A stretch of 64,000 bases of DNA from Odobenus rosmarus divergens (GCF_000321225.1 NW_004450324.1:1354351-1418350), one strand, 5' to 3'; positions 12,906 to 23,524 are shown, counted from the stretch's first letter. Made by a program: numbers and translations. The notes: generated by a model from the letters alone, not told the origin.

Positions 12906-14799
12906 AAAAATGAAACATAAGTTTTAAAAAAAGGAACCGAATCTGGAGGGAATTATTTCTATTATAAAATCATTTCATTTTACAAAGGGACTCATAACAG
13001 GCTTAAGTCATGCTATACATTACAGAATACTACAAAAAAGATTTAAGCACAACATGTCAGAAGACTCACTGAAAGTGAGTCGTATCAATGATAACAATAT
13101 CAGCTGATTCAAGTTCAGGCCCTTGATGGATGCTGAGATGAAGGCCACAGGTTGGATGCCAGAATGTGTTATTTAGGTGTGAGAAGAGGAGAAACATGCA
13201 GAACTTGTAATTCTGGATACAACTATACACCTGGATTTTCAGAGACTCGAGAGTCTGAATGGTTAAAGACAGAGTTGTCACTAGTATAAGAAGAAAAAAA
13301 AAGTAGACACCCTTCCAAAAGTCAGTAGCATCGTGTGGTATATGGGCCATACTGGATTACTATGCTAAACATTAATCACAAACTTTCAGTTTCCATACAG
13401 GCCATTAAATTCACTTCTACTTGAATCAATGGCCTGAAAGAAACTGGAAAACTCTCTACCTAGCAATATGAGGACATTTGCTGTGACTGAGAGTTGAAAG
13501 CAGCTGACCCTTTTGTATAAACTCTAAGTCAAGTCGTGGGATTGCGCAAAGGAAGAAAAAAATGTTCAGGAAGAGGAATAACAAACTTCCAGTTTTCAAC
13601 TTAAATTACATCCGTTTTTAAGTTTCTTTTATGGCAGAGAAAGTCTAAGTACAAAGCTAAATTTACTTTTTTTCAACCTAATGAATAGCTTGGAATCAGC
13701 TTTCTGCATATAGGTCATTAGCTGGCATGCTTTTGTTATCTAAAACAAGACTACACACCTCTTTCAAATGCATTTGCTGATTACAAGTGAGCCCAGGCAG
13801 AATTGATCAGATGTCCTAAGGCAACTGTGTGTGGAGCTCCTACTAAGGATCAACATGGAACAACCTGCTGTTCCTGAGAGGCTGTTTTTGGAGAGACTGC
13901 AAAGTTAGATAAGAGCTCCTATTTTCTGTAAGTAAACGTTTGCTCTAGAAGCAACTCTAACCTGCAAACACACCCACTTTTTCACAGTAAGTCTCAGCGC
14001 TAGATAGGATCAATGAGGCACCTGCGCTGGATTTCAATCATTTTAAAATAGGTCTTTAAATCTGTTCCTTTGTGCATTTCAATCTCTGCATGTGAACAGC
14101 TGACTTCGCTCAGAAGCATCAATATTGCCCGTTGAAAAATACAGCTTCCTTAAACAAAAGACACTTTTTGTTCCCACGAAGCTTTTTCTGTTGCCATTTC
14201 CAGAAACAAATGACACAAAAGGCAAATTCTGCCATCCTCAATAGCGGTTTTAGACAAACAGAAACAGCAAACAAAATAACAGCAAAAGCTTACGAAACAA
14301 AACCAGGGGTGAGTTGGGGGCAGGGGAAGAGGTGGAGTGAACGTGAGAAATAGAGTCTAAACTCTGTGATCTAAGAAATTCAGCCTTTACTGATGAATGG
14401 GGGGCTGGGAGAGAAGAGGAAGGGGAGGCGAGGTTTTCAGTTGAGGAAAAGAATTACGTGCTGCTGCCCTGCTTTTGTTTCAAGAGCTCCTCCGGAGTGC
14501 ACAGCACGCAAAATCGAGTTTTGTGACTAAGACCGATTCAATAAGAGTAACACAAGTTTGTTCATGACACAATGGAGCTACTAACCAAATCCGGAAATTA
14601 AACAAACAATAATTAACAGTTCTTTAAAATGTTTTAAGTGTCTCTGGTACAAAAGTTTATGGTTATTCATAGGAAGCATCTATTTAATATCACCATGTTG
14701 CAGGCTGTGCACTCGTCCTGCCATATCCTCTTTTAAGAAAACCGCTAATGACCTGGAGTGCTGGAAGCCTAAAAACTATTGTCATCTATCTCCCCGGAC
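12906..14799. other. Proximal intron 1, SINE-free and apparently single-copy
   Basis: Nearly 1.9 kb directly downstream of the CERS6 CpG island with no recognised repeat. A purine-rich stretch lies at 14310-14450. It is a reasonable place to look for intronic enhancers, but nothing in the sequence proves one. Confidence 0.4.
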
Positions 14800-15333
14800 C
14801 GTGAGCCTGATACTCAGTGTCACTGATAGAAACTAAACAGCGGCCAGAAGCCGAGGAGTCCCTGGCGAATTCTTCTGACGCCGGGTCTCTACAATCCGCG
14901 TGCGGGAGTGAAAGGAATGGAAGTGTGCACCGTCCCTCCGCCCCACCCGCGGCGCGTCCGCAACGTTCCAGGCTGTCAGGTGGGTGGCGACGAGCCTCCG
15001 CGGGGAAGCCCTGACCCGCAGCGCGGCAGCCCGCGGGGCGGACAGGGGCAGCCCCGCGGAGCGCGCCGCTTCCCGAGGCCGGCCGTCGCTCACCTTTGTT
15101 AGCCCGCGCTCGCGGCGGGGAGGGAGCCGGCCAAGGAGGAGAGCGGGGGGCGACCCCCACGCTCCGCGGCCCCTCCCAGGCGCCCCGGAGGAAATCCGTA
15201 GGCTAGCCAGATCCTCCCAGGCTCCCCGAACGGCAGCCGGGCTGAGGGGTCAGCAACCCCTTCCCGAACACAAAGGTTGGGAGAAGCGAGCGCGAGCGTT
15301 GGGGACGCGGGTGCGTGCGCCACAGAGCACGCG

Positions 15334-15391
15334 AGTGTGCGTGTGCGCGCGAATGTGCGCGCGCGGGTTCGTGTGCGTGTGTGTGTGTGTG
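15334..15391. repeat. Alternating GT/GC tract (Z-DNA-prone)
   Basis: This is an almost uninterrupted pyrimidine-purine alternation of GTGTGCGTGTGCGCGCG type, ending in (GT)n that runs into the gap. Its true length is therefore unknown. Such tracts can adopt Z-DNA when the DNA behind a polymerase is negatively supercoiled. Confidence 0.8.
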
Positions 15392-15458
15392 NNNNNNNNN
15401 NNNNNNNNNNNNNNNNNNNNNNNNNNNNNNNNNNNNNNNNNNNNNNNNNNNNNNNNNN
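15392..15458. other. Assembly gap, 67 N
   Basis: This is a run of N inside the CpG island, 26 bp into CERS6 intron 1, abutting a GT repeat. GC-rich DNA plus a simple repeat probably blocked sequencing. Any reading frame crossing it is meaningless. Confidence 0.99.
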
Positions 15459-15476
15459 GGGAGGAGCGCTCCAGCC

Positions 15477-15484
15477 CTTCTTAC
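15477..15484 (-). other. CERS6: 5' splice donor of CERS6 intron 1
   Basis: Read on the minus strand, the exon end and intron start are GAGAG|GTAAGAAG, a near-perfect U1 match. Without splicing, the reading frame hits TAA within this donor at 15483-15481. That supports this being the true exon end. Confidence 0.93.
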
Positions 15485-15654
15485 CTCTCGAAGATGAGCC
15501 GCACCATGAAGATGCAGAAGGCCAGGGGGAAGGCGAGATAGAGGTCCTCAGCCTGCGGGAAGGTGGCTTCCTCCGTGTTCTTCAGGTCTGCCCAGGTGAC
15601 ATTGTGTGGGAGCCAAAACCTCTCGTTCCAGAACCAGGCTAAGATCCCTGCCAT
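15485..15654 (-). CDS. CERS6: CERS6 coding exon 1 (ceramide synthase 6, N-terminal 56 codons plus 2 bases)
   Basis: Ceramide synthase 6 is a multi-pass ER membrane enzyme that N-acylates sphinganine or sphingosine, preferring C14/C16 acyl-CoA. The exon begins with [16 protein letters not shown], which I recognise as the mammalian CERS6 N-terminus. An N-glycosylation sequon, NVT, lies at Asn18. Residues about 37-53 form the first hydrophobic membrane segment. The homeobox-like and TLC domains, with the catalytic His pair, belong to later exons outside the window. The start is ATG at 15654-15652 with A at -3 and G at +4; no other in-frame ATG precedes it in the open frame back to about 15918. 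The exon ends two bases into the Arg57 codon, at AG|GTAAGAAG. I see no frameshift or stop. CERS5 is the nearest paralogue but has a different N-terminus. Confidence 0.96.
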
Positions 15655-15850
15655 CTTGCTTTGTCCACTCCAATCGTGGGCTCCCGCGGCCCGCCGAGCT
15701 TTCCGCCGCGCAGGGCGCCGGAGGATGCGCGCGCGGCTGGCCCGAGCCTGTGCCGCCGCCGTAGCCGCCTCCGCGACCGCTGCTCTCGAAGGCTCGCGGC
15801 GAGCCCCGGTTCTCTCCTCCCTCTGGCCGCGCTGGGGAAAGGAGCCGCCT
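15655..15850 (-). promoter_or_regulatory. CERS6: Presumed CERS6 5' UTR and core promoter
   Basis: This GC-rich stretch lies immediately upstream of the start codon. It contains no ATG on the minus strand. The transcription start cannot be read from sequence. If the CCAAT box at 15886-15890 sits at its usual 60-100 bp upstream, initiation would be near 15790-15830. Confidence 0.55.
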
Positions 15851-15855
15851 CGCCC

Positions 15856-15864
15856 GTCACATGG
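15856..15864 (-). promoter_or_regulatory. E-box-like CCATGTGAC, also an ATG-TGA start-stop
   Basis: The minus strand reads CCATGTGAC, similar to MITF/TFE/USF-type M-boxes. It also contains ATG directly followed by TGA (15862-15857). This would be a minimal upstream ORF only if transcription starts to its right. The CCAAT position suggests it is more likely promoter DNA. Confidence 0.35.
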
Positions 15865-15882
15865 CAGCCTGGGCCGCTCGTC

Positions 15883-15892
15883 CTGATTGGCT
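15883..15892 (-). promoter_or_regulatory. CCAAT box (NF-Y type)
   Basis: The minus strand reads AGCCAATCAG, a full match to the extended NF-Y consensus, with the CCAAT core at 15886-15890. It is about 230 bp upstream of the CERS6 start codon and in the sense orientation for that gene. Confidence 0.7.
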
Positions 15893-15901
15893 CGCCCACG
15901 C
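15893..15901 (-). promoter_or_regulatory. EGR1-type site 1
   Basis: The minus strand reads GCGTGGGCG, the exact EGR-family 9-mer. It directly adjoins the CCAAT box. Occupancy is inferred from the motif only; SP/KLF factors could also bind. Confidence 0.5.
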
Positions 15902-15930
15902 GTCAAGCAGGGAGGCACACGCGGCCAGCT

Positions 15931-15939
15931 CGCCCACGC
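15931..15939 (-). promoter_or_regulatory. EGR1-type site 2
   Basis: This is a second exact GCGTGGGCG on the minus strand, 38 bp further upstream in the same orientation. Both copies share the flanking CTCGCCCACGC on the plus strand. Confidence 0.5.
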
Positions 15940-16180
15940 CCGGAGGGTAGGGCGCAGCCGCTGCGCCCTAGGCGCAGGAGCTTGGCTCCCGGGAGTGCGA
16001 GCCGGGCCTGCGCTCCCCGCGCTCTAGCTCCGCGCGCAGGACAGCGACCTGGGCCAGGCCCCCCAAATCCGCCCTAGCCTCCCGGCTTGCTCGCACATGC
16101 TCAGAACGCCGGTTCCTGCCCCCACTGGAGTTTCAGAGGTCTCAGTCCGCTTTCCGCGCGCCTACAGGCGGTGGGGAGGC

Positions 16181-17019
16181 AGGTAGGGGTCGGAGCGGAT
16201 CTTCAGAACCACCCCTGCTTTGAGAGAGAACAGCAAAAGAAGAAGTAGGGGGACTCAAGGAGCAAAGGAGGAAGAAGTCGCAGAGAAAGAGCCATGCACT
16301 CCCGCGCTTGGAGAGGCAGGGTGAAAATCAGGAACTGGGGCAGGATGGTTTGGCAAGAGTCTGCCTCACCCGATCCCTGCCTTTTCCCCATCCCTGAACT
16401 TCAGGCCTCTTTTACTACAGCTCATCACCACACCAGTTCCCCCTAGGGAACAAGGCCCTCTATTTTAATTTATGAGGTGGTAGGTGAAATTAGGCACTTA
16501 GGTGCTATTTGCTAATGATAGTGAGGAGGATGATAATGATAGCAACTCAGCATTCTATAAAACTGCCACTCTAAAGGAACCTCTCAGAAAATGCCACTGG
16601 ACCACATTTCGGCTTCACATGGATCAGTAGAGAACCTCCACTCTGCTATTTGACAGGTTTATTATTTCTACTTTTTGAATCTGAAACCTTTAAGGTGTTG
16701 GGTCTATAAGGCCTAGCCCAGGCACCTTCACTCCCACAGTACATTTCCTCACTGATACAGTGAACCATGTGGGTCAGTCAGTTCAGTGGCCCATGCAGAC
16801 CTGGTCCTAGGGGTATTTTGTTCATTTTTCTGCCTGGTTCATTTTTCTGACCTGGTAGGTTGTAGTGGACACTTCCAAGAGGCATATAAATAGGCCCTTA
16901 ACACACACTTCTTTATTCTCCCTGCCCCACCAACCACCACCCTCTTTTCACCCCTTACCTTTAAAGCAAAACTCTAAAGAATTGCCTGTATTTATTCCAT
17001 ACAGTTTCTCTCTCCTCCA
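16181..17019. other. CERS6 upstream flank, no gene recognised
   Basis: Composition falls from CpG-rich to ordinary here. A purine-rich patch lies at 16215-16290. I recognise no repeat or exon. Confidence 0.5.
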
Positions 17020-18590
17020 TTCTCTTTTGAACTTCCATCTGAGCATTTGACCCTCTCTGCTGCACCGAACTGCTCAAGCTCACCAGTGATCTCCATGCTG
17101 CTGACCAAAGGTCAGTTCTCAACACCGCTATCAGCAACATTTGGCCAAGTTGTTCAGTCCCTGCCTCTTGAAATACCTCCTTATCTTGGCTTCCGGAAAC
17201 CACATTCTTCTGGTTTTCCTCCTACTTCGTGGCCAGGTATGCTGAGTATGCTTTTTGGTCCTCTTCACCTTCCTAACCCCTTAGAATGGAGTGACCTTGG
17301 AGTCGGCCCTTTGTCCCCTTCACTTCTCCATCTACATATATTCACTTGGTGATCTTATCCAGTCCCACGGCCTTCAACGTCATACTGATTCTCTAACCAT
17401 GAACTCCTCCTTAAACTTCAGTCTCCTAAATCCACTATCAATTCAGCAACTCCACTTGGTTGTCTAAGAGCCATTTCCTGTCCAAACTACTAATCTTCCC
17501 TCTAAAATTGTTTTCTCCTGTCATCTTGGCTCAGGCCAAAACTCTGGAATCATCTTCCTAATGATTGATTTCTTATCTCCTCAGATGTCCTTCCTTATCC
17601 ATAATAAATCCTAACAGCTCCATCTTTAAACTAGAATCACACCATCTCTTATCACCTCTTCTGCCATCTTGGTCCAAACAATCAACACTGCTCACCTGAG
17701 TTATACCAGTAGCCTCCTAACTCCCAGTTTCAGCTCTTATCCCTTTAAAATCTACTCTCAGCCAGAGTGATCCTGTTGAAATGGAAGTCAGCTCACTTCT
17801 GTCCTTAAAGCTTCCCTGTGCTTCCCCATCCCTCCCTAAGTGAAAGCTAAAGATATTTCAATGTCCCAAGATAATTTGGGTCCGTATTAATTCTCTGACC
17901 TCATCTACTCTCTTTTCTCTCATGTGCCTCTCCCTTACTCTGTTCTGGTCACCCTGGCCTCCCTGGCCTTCTTGGAAAACATCCAGCATGCCTTAACACC
18001 TGTGCACTTGATTTCCTCTGTCTCTGCAACTCAGCCCCCCATCCCCAGATACCCATACATACTCTTTGCTATAATGTTACTTACTCCATGAAGCCTTCCC
18101 TGGCCACCCTGGTTAATGCACAACCCTCACTCCCCACCTCCACACTTCCTATCTAACTTTCCTGCTTTGTTTTCACCCACAGTATTTATCACTACCTAAC
18201 ACAATGTATATTTTACTTATTTCTTTATTAGTCTCACATACATATACACACTAAAATGTAAGCTTCAAAAAGTAAAAGATTTGTGCCTATCACTATTCTT
18301 TTAAAAAAAGTATTTTATTTACTTCTTTGACAGAGCACAAGCAGGGGGAACAGCAGGCAGAGGGAGAGGGAGAAGAAGGCCCCCCACGGAGCAGAGAGCC
18401 CGATGCGGGGCTCCATTCCAGGACCCTAGGATCATGACCTGAGCTGAAGGCAGACATTTAACCGCTTAACCAACTGAGCCACCCAGGTGCCCATGTGCCT
18501 ATCACTAGTCTATCCCTATTCCTTAAAATAGTGCCCAGCACATAGTAGATACTCGGTAAACTTGAATTAATGAAGCAATGTTACTCAATC
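17020..18590 (+). mobile_element. L2 LINE (CR1 clade), 3' portion with reverse-transcriptase remnant, split by a SINE
   Basis: The left part (17030-17400) translates to a decayed reverse transcriptase in frame +1 (17047-17352). Echoes of the L2 ORF2 consensus remain, such as LGFR followed by a Trp/Phe-Ser-Ser-type stretch, VGPLSPSLLHLHIF and then a DLIxSHG-like motif across a stop. The 3' part shows the L2 landmarks in order: 'ccagagtgatc', 'ccctggccaccct', 'aatgtaagct', and after the SINE 'agtgcccagcacatagtaga' followed by the AT-rich end. It is an ancient, inactive element with many stops. The stretch 18296-18493 is a later SINE. Confidence 0.8.
18296..18493 (-). mobile_element. Carnivore tRNA-Lys SINE inserted in L2
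   Basis: This is a reverse-oriented full-length SINE. A perfect 14-bp target duplication, TGTGCCTATCACTA, lies at 18282-18295 and 18494-18507. It interrupts the L2 3' end, so the SINE is the younger element. Confidence 0.95.
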
Positions 18591-18654
18591 TCATAAAAAT
18601 TCTTTCTAGGAGAAAAAATCTGAATAAATAATTTTATTAAATATGTGTATACTC

Positions 18655-18965
18655 ATGTGAAGAATAGTGTGGACTTAAAGATGGGATTGATCAAATCTCG
18701 AGTACTGTAGGAGAGGTGTCCTTGAAATGAGTCTTCATCAAGGAGTAGGTATCACCATTCCCACTTGAGACCAGGCAGTTAGCTGCTCATTGTTACTGAT
18801 GGTCCTCCAGGATGACGCCTTGGCATCAACTGCTTTCTTGTAGGCCACGGAGAGGAGACTGCTAAGGTCAATTGTCACCTTTGTGGCAGAAGATCAGCTC
18901 ATGGTGGAGCCTGATCTGCTGAGCAGAGAGACTCCCTCCATGGCTGCCTCTGGTCCTTCGTGTCA
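18655..18965 (-). pseudogene. 14-3-3 (YWHA) family relic, internally deleted
   Basis: On the minus strand, 18865-18785 reads as LLSVAYKKAVDAKASSWR and then TISNNEQ. This matches the conserved 14-3-3 segment LLSVAYKNV.GARRSSWR.ISS.EQ. After a short unmatched stretch, 18755-18692 reads as DT(L)DEDSFQGHLSYSTRDL, resembling the C-terminal [22 protein letters not shown] of the same family. The roughly 150 residues expected between them are missing. The N-terminal side (near 18940) weakly resembles DMAA.MK. Which paralogue it came from cannot be told by eye. Stops and frame breaks show it is dead. The absence of introns suggests a processed copy. Confidence 0.6.
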
Positions 18966-20829
18966 CTCTCGTATATGACCTGATAGTATCTTTCCTTCTA
19001 CCCTAAGACTTCTCTGCTGTCCAGCAGGTTCTGCTATGTCCCCAAGCATATACAACAGGAAGTGTTGGTAAGTTAATGCCCTGGAGCCTGAACTTTGACC
19101 AAGAGCAATAGAATCTAGTGGATAAACTTTTATTCCTTTCCCTCCCCTGCCCGTGGGACACACATGGTAGCTTCACACAGCCTCCCTGAAAATATCCTGC
19201 GATACAAAACAATCAGCTTATTCCAAGGTTGGGGCCAGCTCAGTAACTCACTCCCTTATGTTTCGTTTCTTTCTGTCACTTTTCTTTTCCCTCATTCCTG
19301 CTTCCCTGAAATTACACTCCTCTGGAACGGCTCTTTTTTCTAGAGAAGACAAACTAAGTTAGTATTACTCTCATATTCATTACCTTTGAGAAGGTGGTGG
19401 GGTTTCCGGAGCCTTTTGAAAGGTAAGTTTGTTGAACAATGGAAAGAGAATTTACTACTTATTTGTGAATCTTGCATAAGTCGCTTAGCTTCTAAAAGCA
19501 TATTAATGCCCTTAGAATGTAAAATGTGAATGTGTAAGTTGTCTACCGATAGTGGCTGTCTTGCCTGAGCTTCTCTACTGTCATGAGGCTCCCATGATGT
19601 AACATGTGGGAAGGGGCTTGGAACCTCTTCACCTCTATGCACGTGCACAGTGTAGCACAGCTCTGCTCTTTTATCTGTCCAGCATATCTCCTTCAGGTGC
19701 TAGGCCATTCCTACCACCCTCCATCATCCAAATGATTACCCCAGAAATACAATAGAGTAAGATATCTATCTATCATGTCTGACCACATTTTATTGGTTCA
19801 GAGATGGATCTTTGGCCCAAGATGGTAACTGAAGTCCTTCTTCAGGTATTAGGGCATGAATCAAGGCAAGCATTTTTTTTTTCTATAACTTAGACTCTAA
19901 GATTTCAAACTCAGAAGCTGTTAGCACCATGCTTCACCATATGGATAGAAAAAAGCAGAAGCTAGTGGGCACCAGGAAAGAGGAATAAAGCAGACCTGTA
20001 GAATTAACTAAAGGTAAGAGACATATTTCCACATGGTACCTGAAGGCCAACTAATTTCTCATCTTTAGGTTCCATGAAACAGTCTCATATCTTCATGGTG
20101 AATTCCCCTTTTTGGTTGGCTTGCTGTTATTTTAATCCAAAGGAGTCCCACCATACAAAACATTACTCTGAGAATACATGTCTTTAACACTTTGCTGACT
20201 TCAGTTCAGCCCCCAGGGGAAGGTTAGTCACAAGAAAGACACCTCCCAAGGAGGTCACTATACCTGTGCAGAAAAGACTTCTAATTGTTGCCCCAGGAAA
20301 CTAAAATACAATTTATTCATCAGACATGTTTGTAGTTCAACAAAAAAGCCAATAGTCAGTCTGTAAATAGAAGAGATAAGGAGAGAGAAAAGGTGAAAAA
20401 AGTTTTTGTTGGGGGTAGAGGGTGACAGTGCCTACATTGCATATTAGGAAACTGTGCTTCACGTCCTGAATATGAAGCAGCATACATAGAATATACCCTC
20501 TTTTTTCCAGGCAACAGGGAAATATCAACAAAGCTAAGCATTACTTTTCATTCTTAGGCACACACCCAGGTCTTAACCCTTCTACATATATTTAAGTCCA
20601 CCCCTTAGATGCAGGAGAACAGTCAATTTAGTTGAATTTCCACTGTGAGTTGTATAACACAAAACTATAGGACTTGTTCTACAAAAAGAACACAAAATCT
20701 ACTTGGGGAGCAGGATGTACTCACATGAACAGCCAGATAGCTTACACACCAACACTACTCATGAAGGCACTGGACCATATATGGTAAGTGCCCGTGTACT
20801 ACAGATAACAAGGACTTCCTGCTCAAAGG
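18966..20829. other. Intergenic, unclassified
   Basis: I see no repeat family or exon. The longest open frame (19340-19648, minus) looks like chance. Confidence 0.4.
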
Positions 20830-20960
20830 AGGAAGGAAACATTCTGTGTTGAAGAGGTCAAGGAAAGCTTTGAGGAAGAGGCAGAAATGGAACCAGACTT
20901 CAAAGAATGAGGAGGTTTTGAAAAGGCATGACCAAAAAAAAAAAGTGAGGAGGATTTGCT
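20830..20960 (-). repeat. L2 fragment
   Basis: 'gtcaaggaaagctttgagga' then 'agacttcaaagaatgaggag' is the antisense of the L2 'gaccttccctga' zone. Confidence 0.45.
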
Positions 20961-23524
20961 GACACACAAAATATGGCTGAGAAGCTAGATTACAAATGGC
21001 CTTTAGTATGAGGCAAAGGAATACTCCTACTTATTTTAGTGAGAACAGTATTTTATCTGGGGTAATATCATCTAAGTAACTCTATAGTACGATGCCTAGT
21101 ACACAATATATGCTCAATTATTGCAGGTTTTAAAAAATATACAAAAAAATTCATTTATTGCTTAAAATACAAGATAGTGCTAAAAGTAAGCATCCAAACA
21201 CTCAACTCATTAATTTTGAAGAAACCTGGTTTTCTTTGGGAATAGTATGGAAATATTGCCAAATTTTGTTTCTACAGTCATTTCTCCTGAATATATAACC
21301 TTCTTGCTGTGGTTGGCAACACTATCCTAAATCTAAACTCATTTTCTGCTATCCAGATAGTAGTCTCTTGGGTTTTCATTTACATAATATTTAGGGGGAG
21401 GGTTGGGCACGAAGTAGTAGGATTCATTCCCATGGTATGCAAGTCAGCCATAGCAATGCAGAAAAATCAGCATCTCCTGGCATCTTAAGAAAAGGGTAAG
21501 AGCGTTTACGTCACAGCATTGGAGTTAGGCTAGGGTTATGGTATTAGTTAGGGTATGTAACCTGGACAGGAATTAAATATACATTATTTTCTGGAAATTT
21601 TCCAATAAGACTGCTCCCTCCCATGTTCACGGTCTTTTTTACAAGCAGGGCAAATACTGGGGGTCTGAAGATCTTTCTCCTCCCTCCCCTACCATGACAG
21701 TTCCTGTCTCTGGAAAACCTTTTCTGATACTGACAACCATCAGTTACTCTTGTATTCCTAGCTAAACCAAATCACTGGCTGGATTTTCTGTTTTCTCTGT
21801 AATAATCAAAATCTATTTAAATGTTAATTTTCCCTCTTGAAATTTTCTTTAACTTACTAGTGTTATGTCAGCATCCCACTAACATTTTAAGCCTGACAAA
21901 TGTGCTATGAAACTAACAAAAGGAAAGTGAGAAACAACCAGGTTTTCTGACTGTGCACTTCCACTTAGGAATTATATTCACCTTAGTTACATGTCTGTAA
22001 CATCATAGATATCGTCAGCTAGGTATAGTCAACCTTGATGGGATTTTCTATGTGTACGTACAGATGAACAGCATTTAGGAGGTAAGGCATCTGATTTACT
22101 AGCCAGAAAGCCTGACTTCTAATTTCCACTATGCAAAGGTTTTTATAACCAAAGAGAAACAGAGAACTCAGTCATCTCAATTTGTGAGAGGAATAAGTAA
22201 CCTAAAATATTGCTTGAAATTACTGACTTTATATAGCAACAGAAATTCAGAGTTGGAAGTGGCCTTATATGCCAATGAGTACAATTCATTCTCTGTGCTC
22301 ATCCAAACTATGATTAAACATCTCTGATGATAGGAAGTTCACTACTTAACAAATTGACCCATTCCATTTTGGCATACTTATGACTATTACAAACTCCTTT
22401 AATGAAGACATTATCTTGAGGAGTGTAGCAAAATCTCCTTAGATTTCACATTTGTAAAATAGGGATAGTATTTTTCTGTTGGCTAGATGGACCTAGAACT
22501 CAAGGACAAGATTCAAATCTAGTCACATCACCTTGAACACAGCACTGTGTATTTAACTAATCACATAGAAAGGCATTAGGAAAACCTCTGAATGAAATTC
22601 CATGTCACCCAGGCATTTCTGGCCTCGGTGAGCAACAACAATAAAAAAAAGTTTGACTTGCCTACAGAATGATCAAATGCTTGCCTAGTGATTTATGGAG
22701 AATTTGGTATTTTTTTCCATTTAGACATAGAAAGAGTGACCAGATATCTCTGAAAAAATTTTTAACAGTAGGCATCATAGGAATTATTTGTCAGCTGTGT
22801 AGACACAGGAAAAATTAAAACTGTTGAAGTTTAAATCCTACAATCTTCATGAATTCTACAGAACATGAACAACCTTATAGCATATAGCTTTTTGAATAAA
22901 ATTTAAAATGTAAAGACAAGCAGAGAACAGAACGGCCACGTTAGATGTAGAGTCTGGGTGGTTAGCTAGATGCACTTATAAGCTAAATTCCTTCATGTCA
23001 AACAGTAGTTTTAATTCATTCCACAGCAGGGTTAAGAATTAGCATGAACCATGGTCCTATTGAGTTGCTTTGAGAAGAATTAGAGCTGTAACTATGAAAT
23101 CCAAGATGGATGGCAAGAATATACAATGTTATAAAAAAAAGTAGGGATTATAAATGCAAATGTCTTTAGGGGCCAAATAGCTAACAACATGGATGGAACA
23201 GTCCAGGTGAAAGAAAAAAGGGTGGACCAGAGATTATACAGGCATTCAGATTCTCCTTTTCCTTCTTATTTTTTGGTCTTTTGTTGTGCTATTTGTTTTA
23301 TGAAAAACAATGGGTGGGCAAGTCAAACACACCTGTTGGCCAGTGTTTGTAATCTTAAATTACTTCCTTATTTTCACATCTGGAGGACTAAATAAATGTA
23401 TTTTAGGAGGCCATACTTTAAAAGGAATACCTTTTTTTTTAATGGAATTTATCCAGAGAATAACAATCAGGATGATGAGGGATATGGAAATCTTGAAGAG
23501 ACATTTAATATATATGTTAGGTAA
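20961..23524. other. Intergenic, SINE-free
   Basis: Apart from the weak CR1/L3-like stretch, nothing is recognised in about 2.5 kb. Confidence 0.4.
22235..22420 (+). repeat. Possible CR1/L3-like ancient repeat
   Basis: 'aattcagagttggaagtggc' and 'gatgataggaagttcactac' with 'acccattccattttggcata' resemble a very old mammalian CR1-like 3' end. Family uncertain. Confidence 0.35.

Larger units (their letters stand above)
1..15484 (-). other. CERS6: CERS6 intron 1, 5' part (continues beyond the left edge)
   Basis: Everything left of the donor lies inside the transcribed CERS6 unit, since the gene runs right to left. No second CERS6 exon is recognisable in these 15.5 kb. That fits the long first intron expected for this gene, which spans about 300 kb in human. 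The content is repeats listed separately plus unclassified sequence. Confidence 0.85.
14800..16180. promoter_or_regulatory. CERS6: CpG island at the CERS6 promoter and first exon
   Basis: GC content and CpG density rise sharply from about 14.8 kb and fall off near 16.2 kb, against an AT-rich background on both sides. The island covers exon 1, the presumed 5' UTR and the start of intron 1. No TATA box is seen at a useful position, which fits a dispersed CpG-type promoter. It contains a 67-N gap. The boundaries are judged by eye. Confidence 0.9.

Noticed and set aside
14984..15541. Long plus-strand open frame of 185 codons across the CpG island
   Set aside because: It reads through the 67-N gap, is Arg/Pro/Ala-rich as expected from GC-rich DNA, and is antisense to CERS6 exon 1.
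15655..15918. In-frame extension upstream of the CERS6 start
   Set aside because: The frame is open but contains no ATG; its apparent start at 15918 is GTG. The known N-terminus and the strong Kozak context fit ATG 15654.
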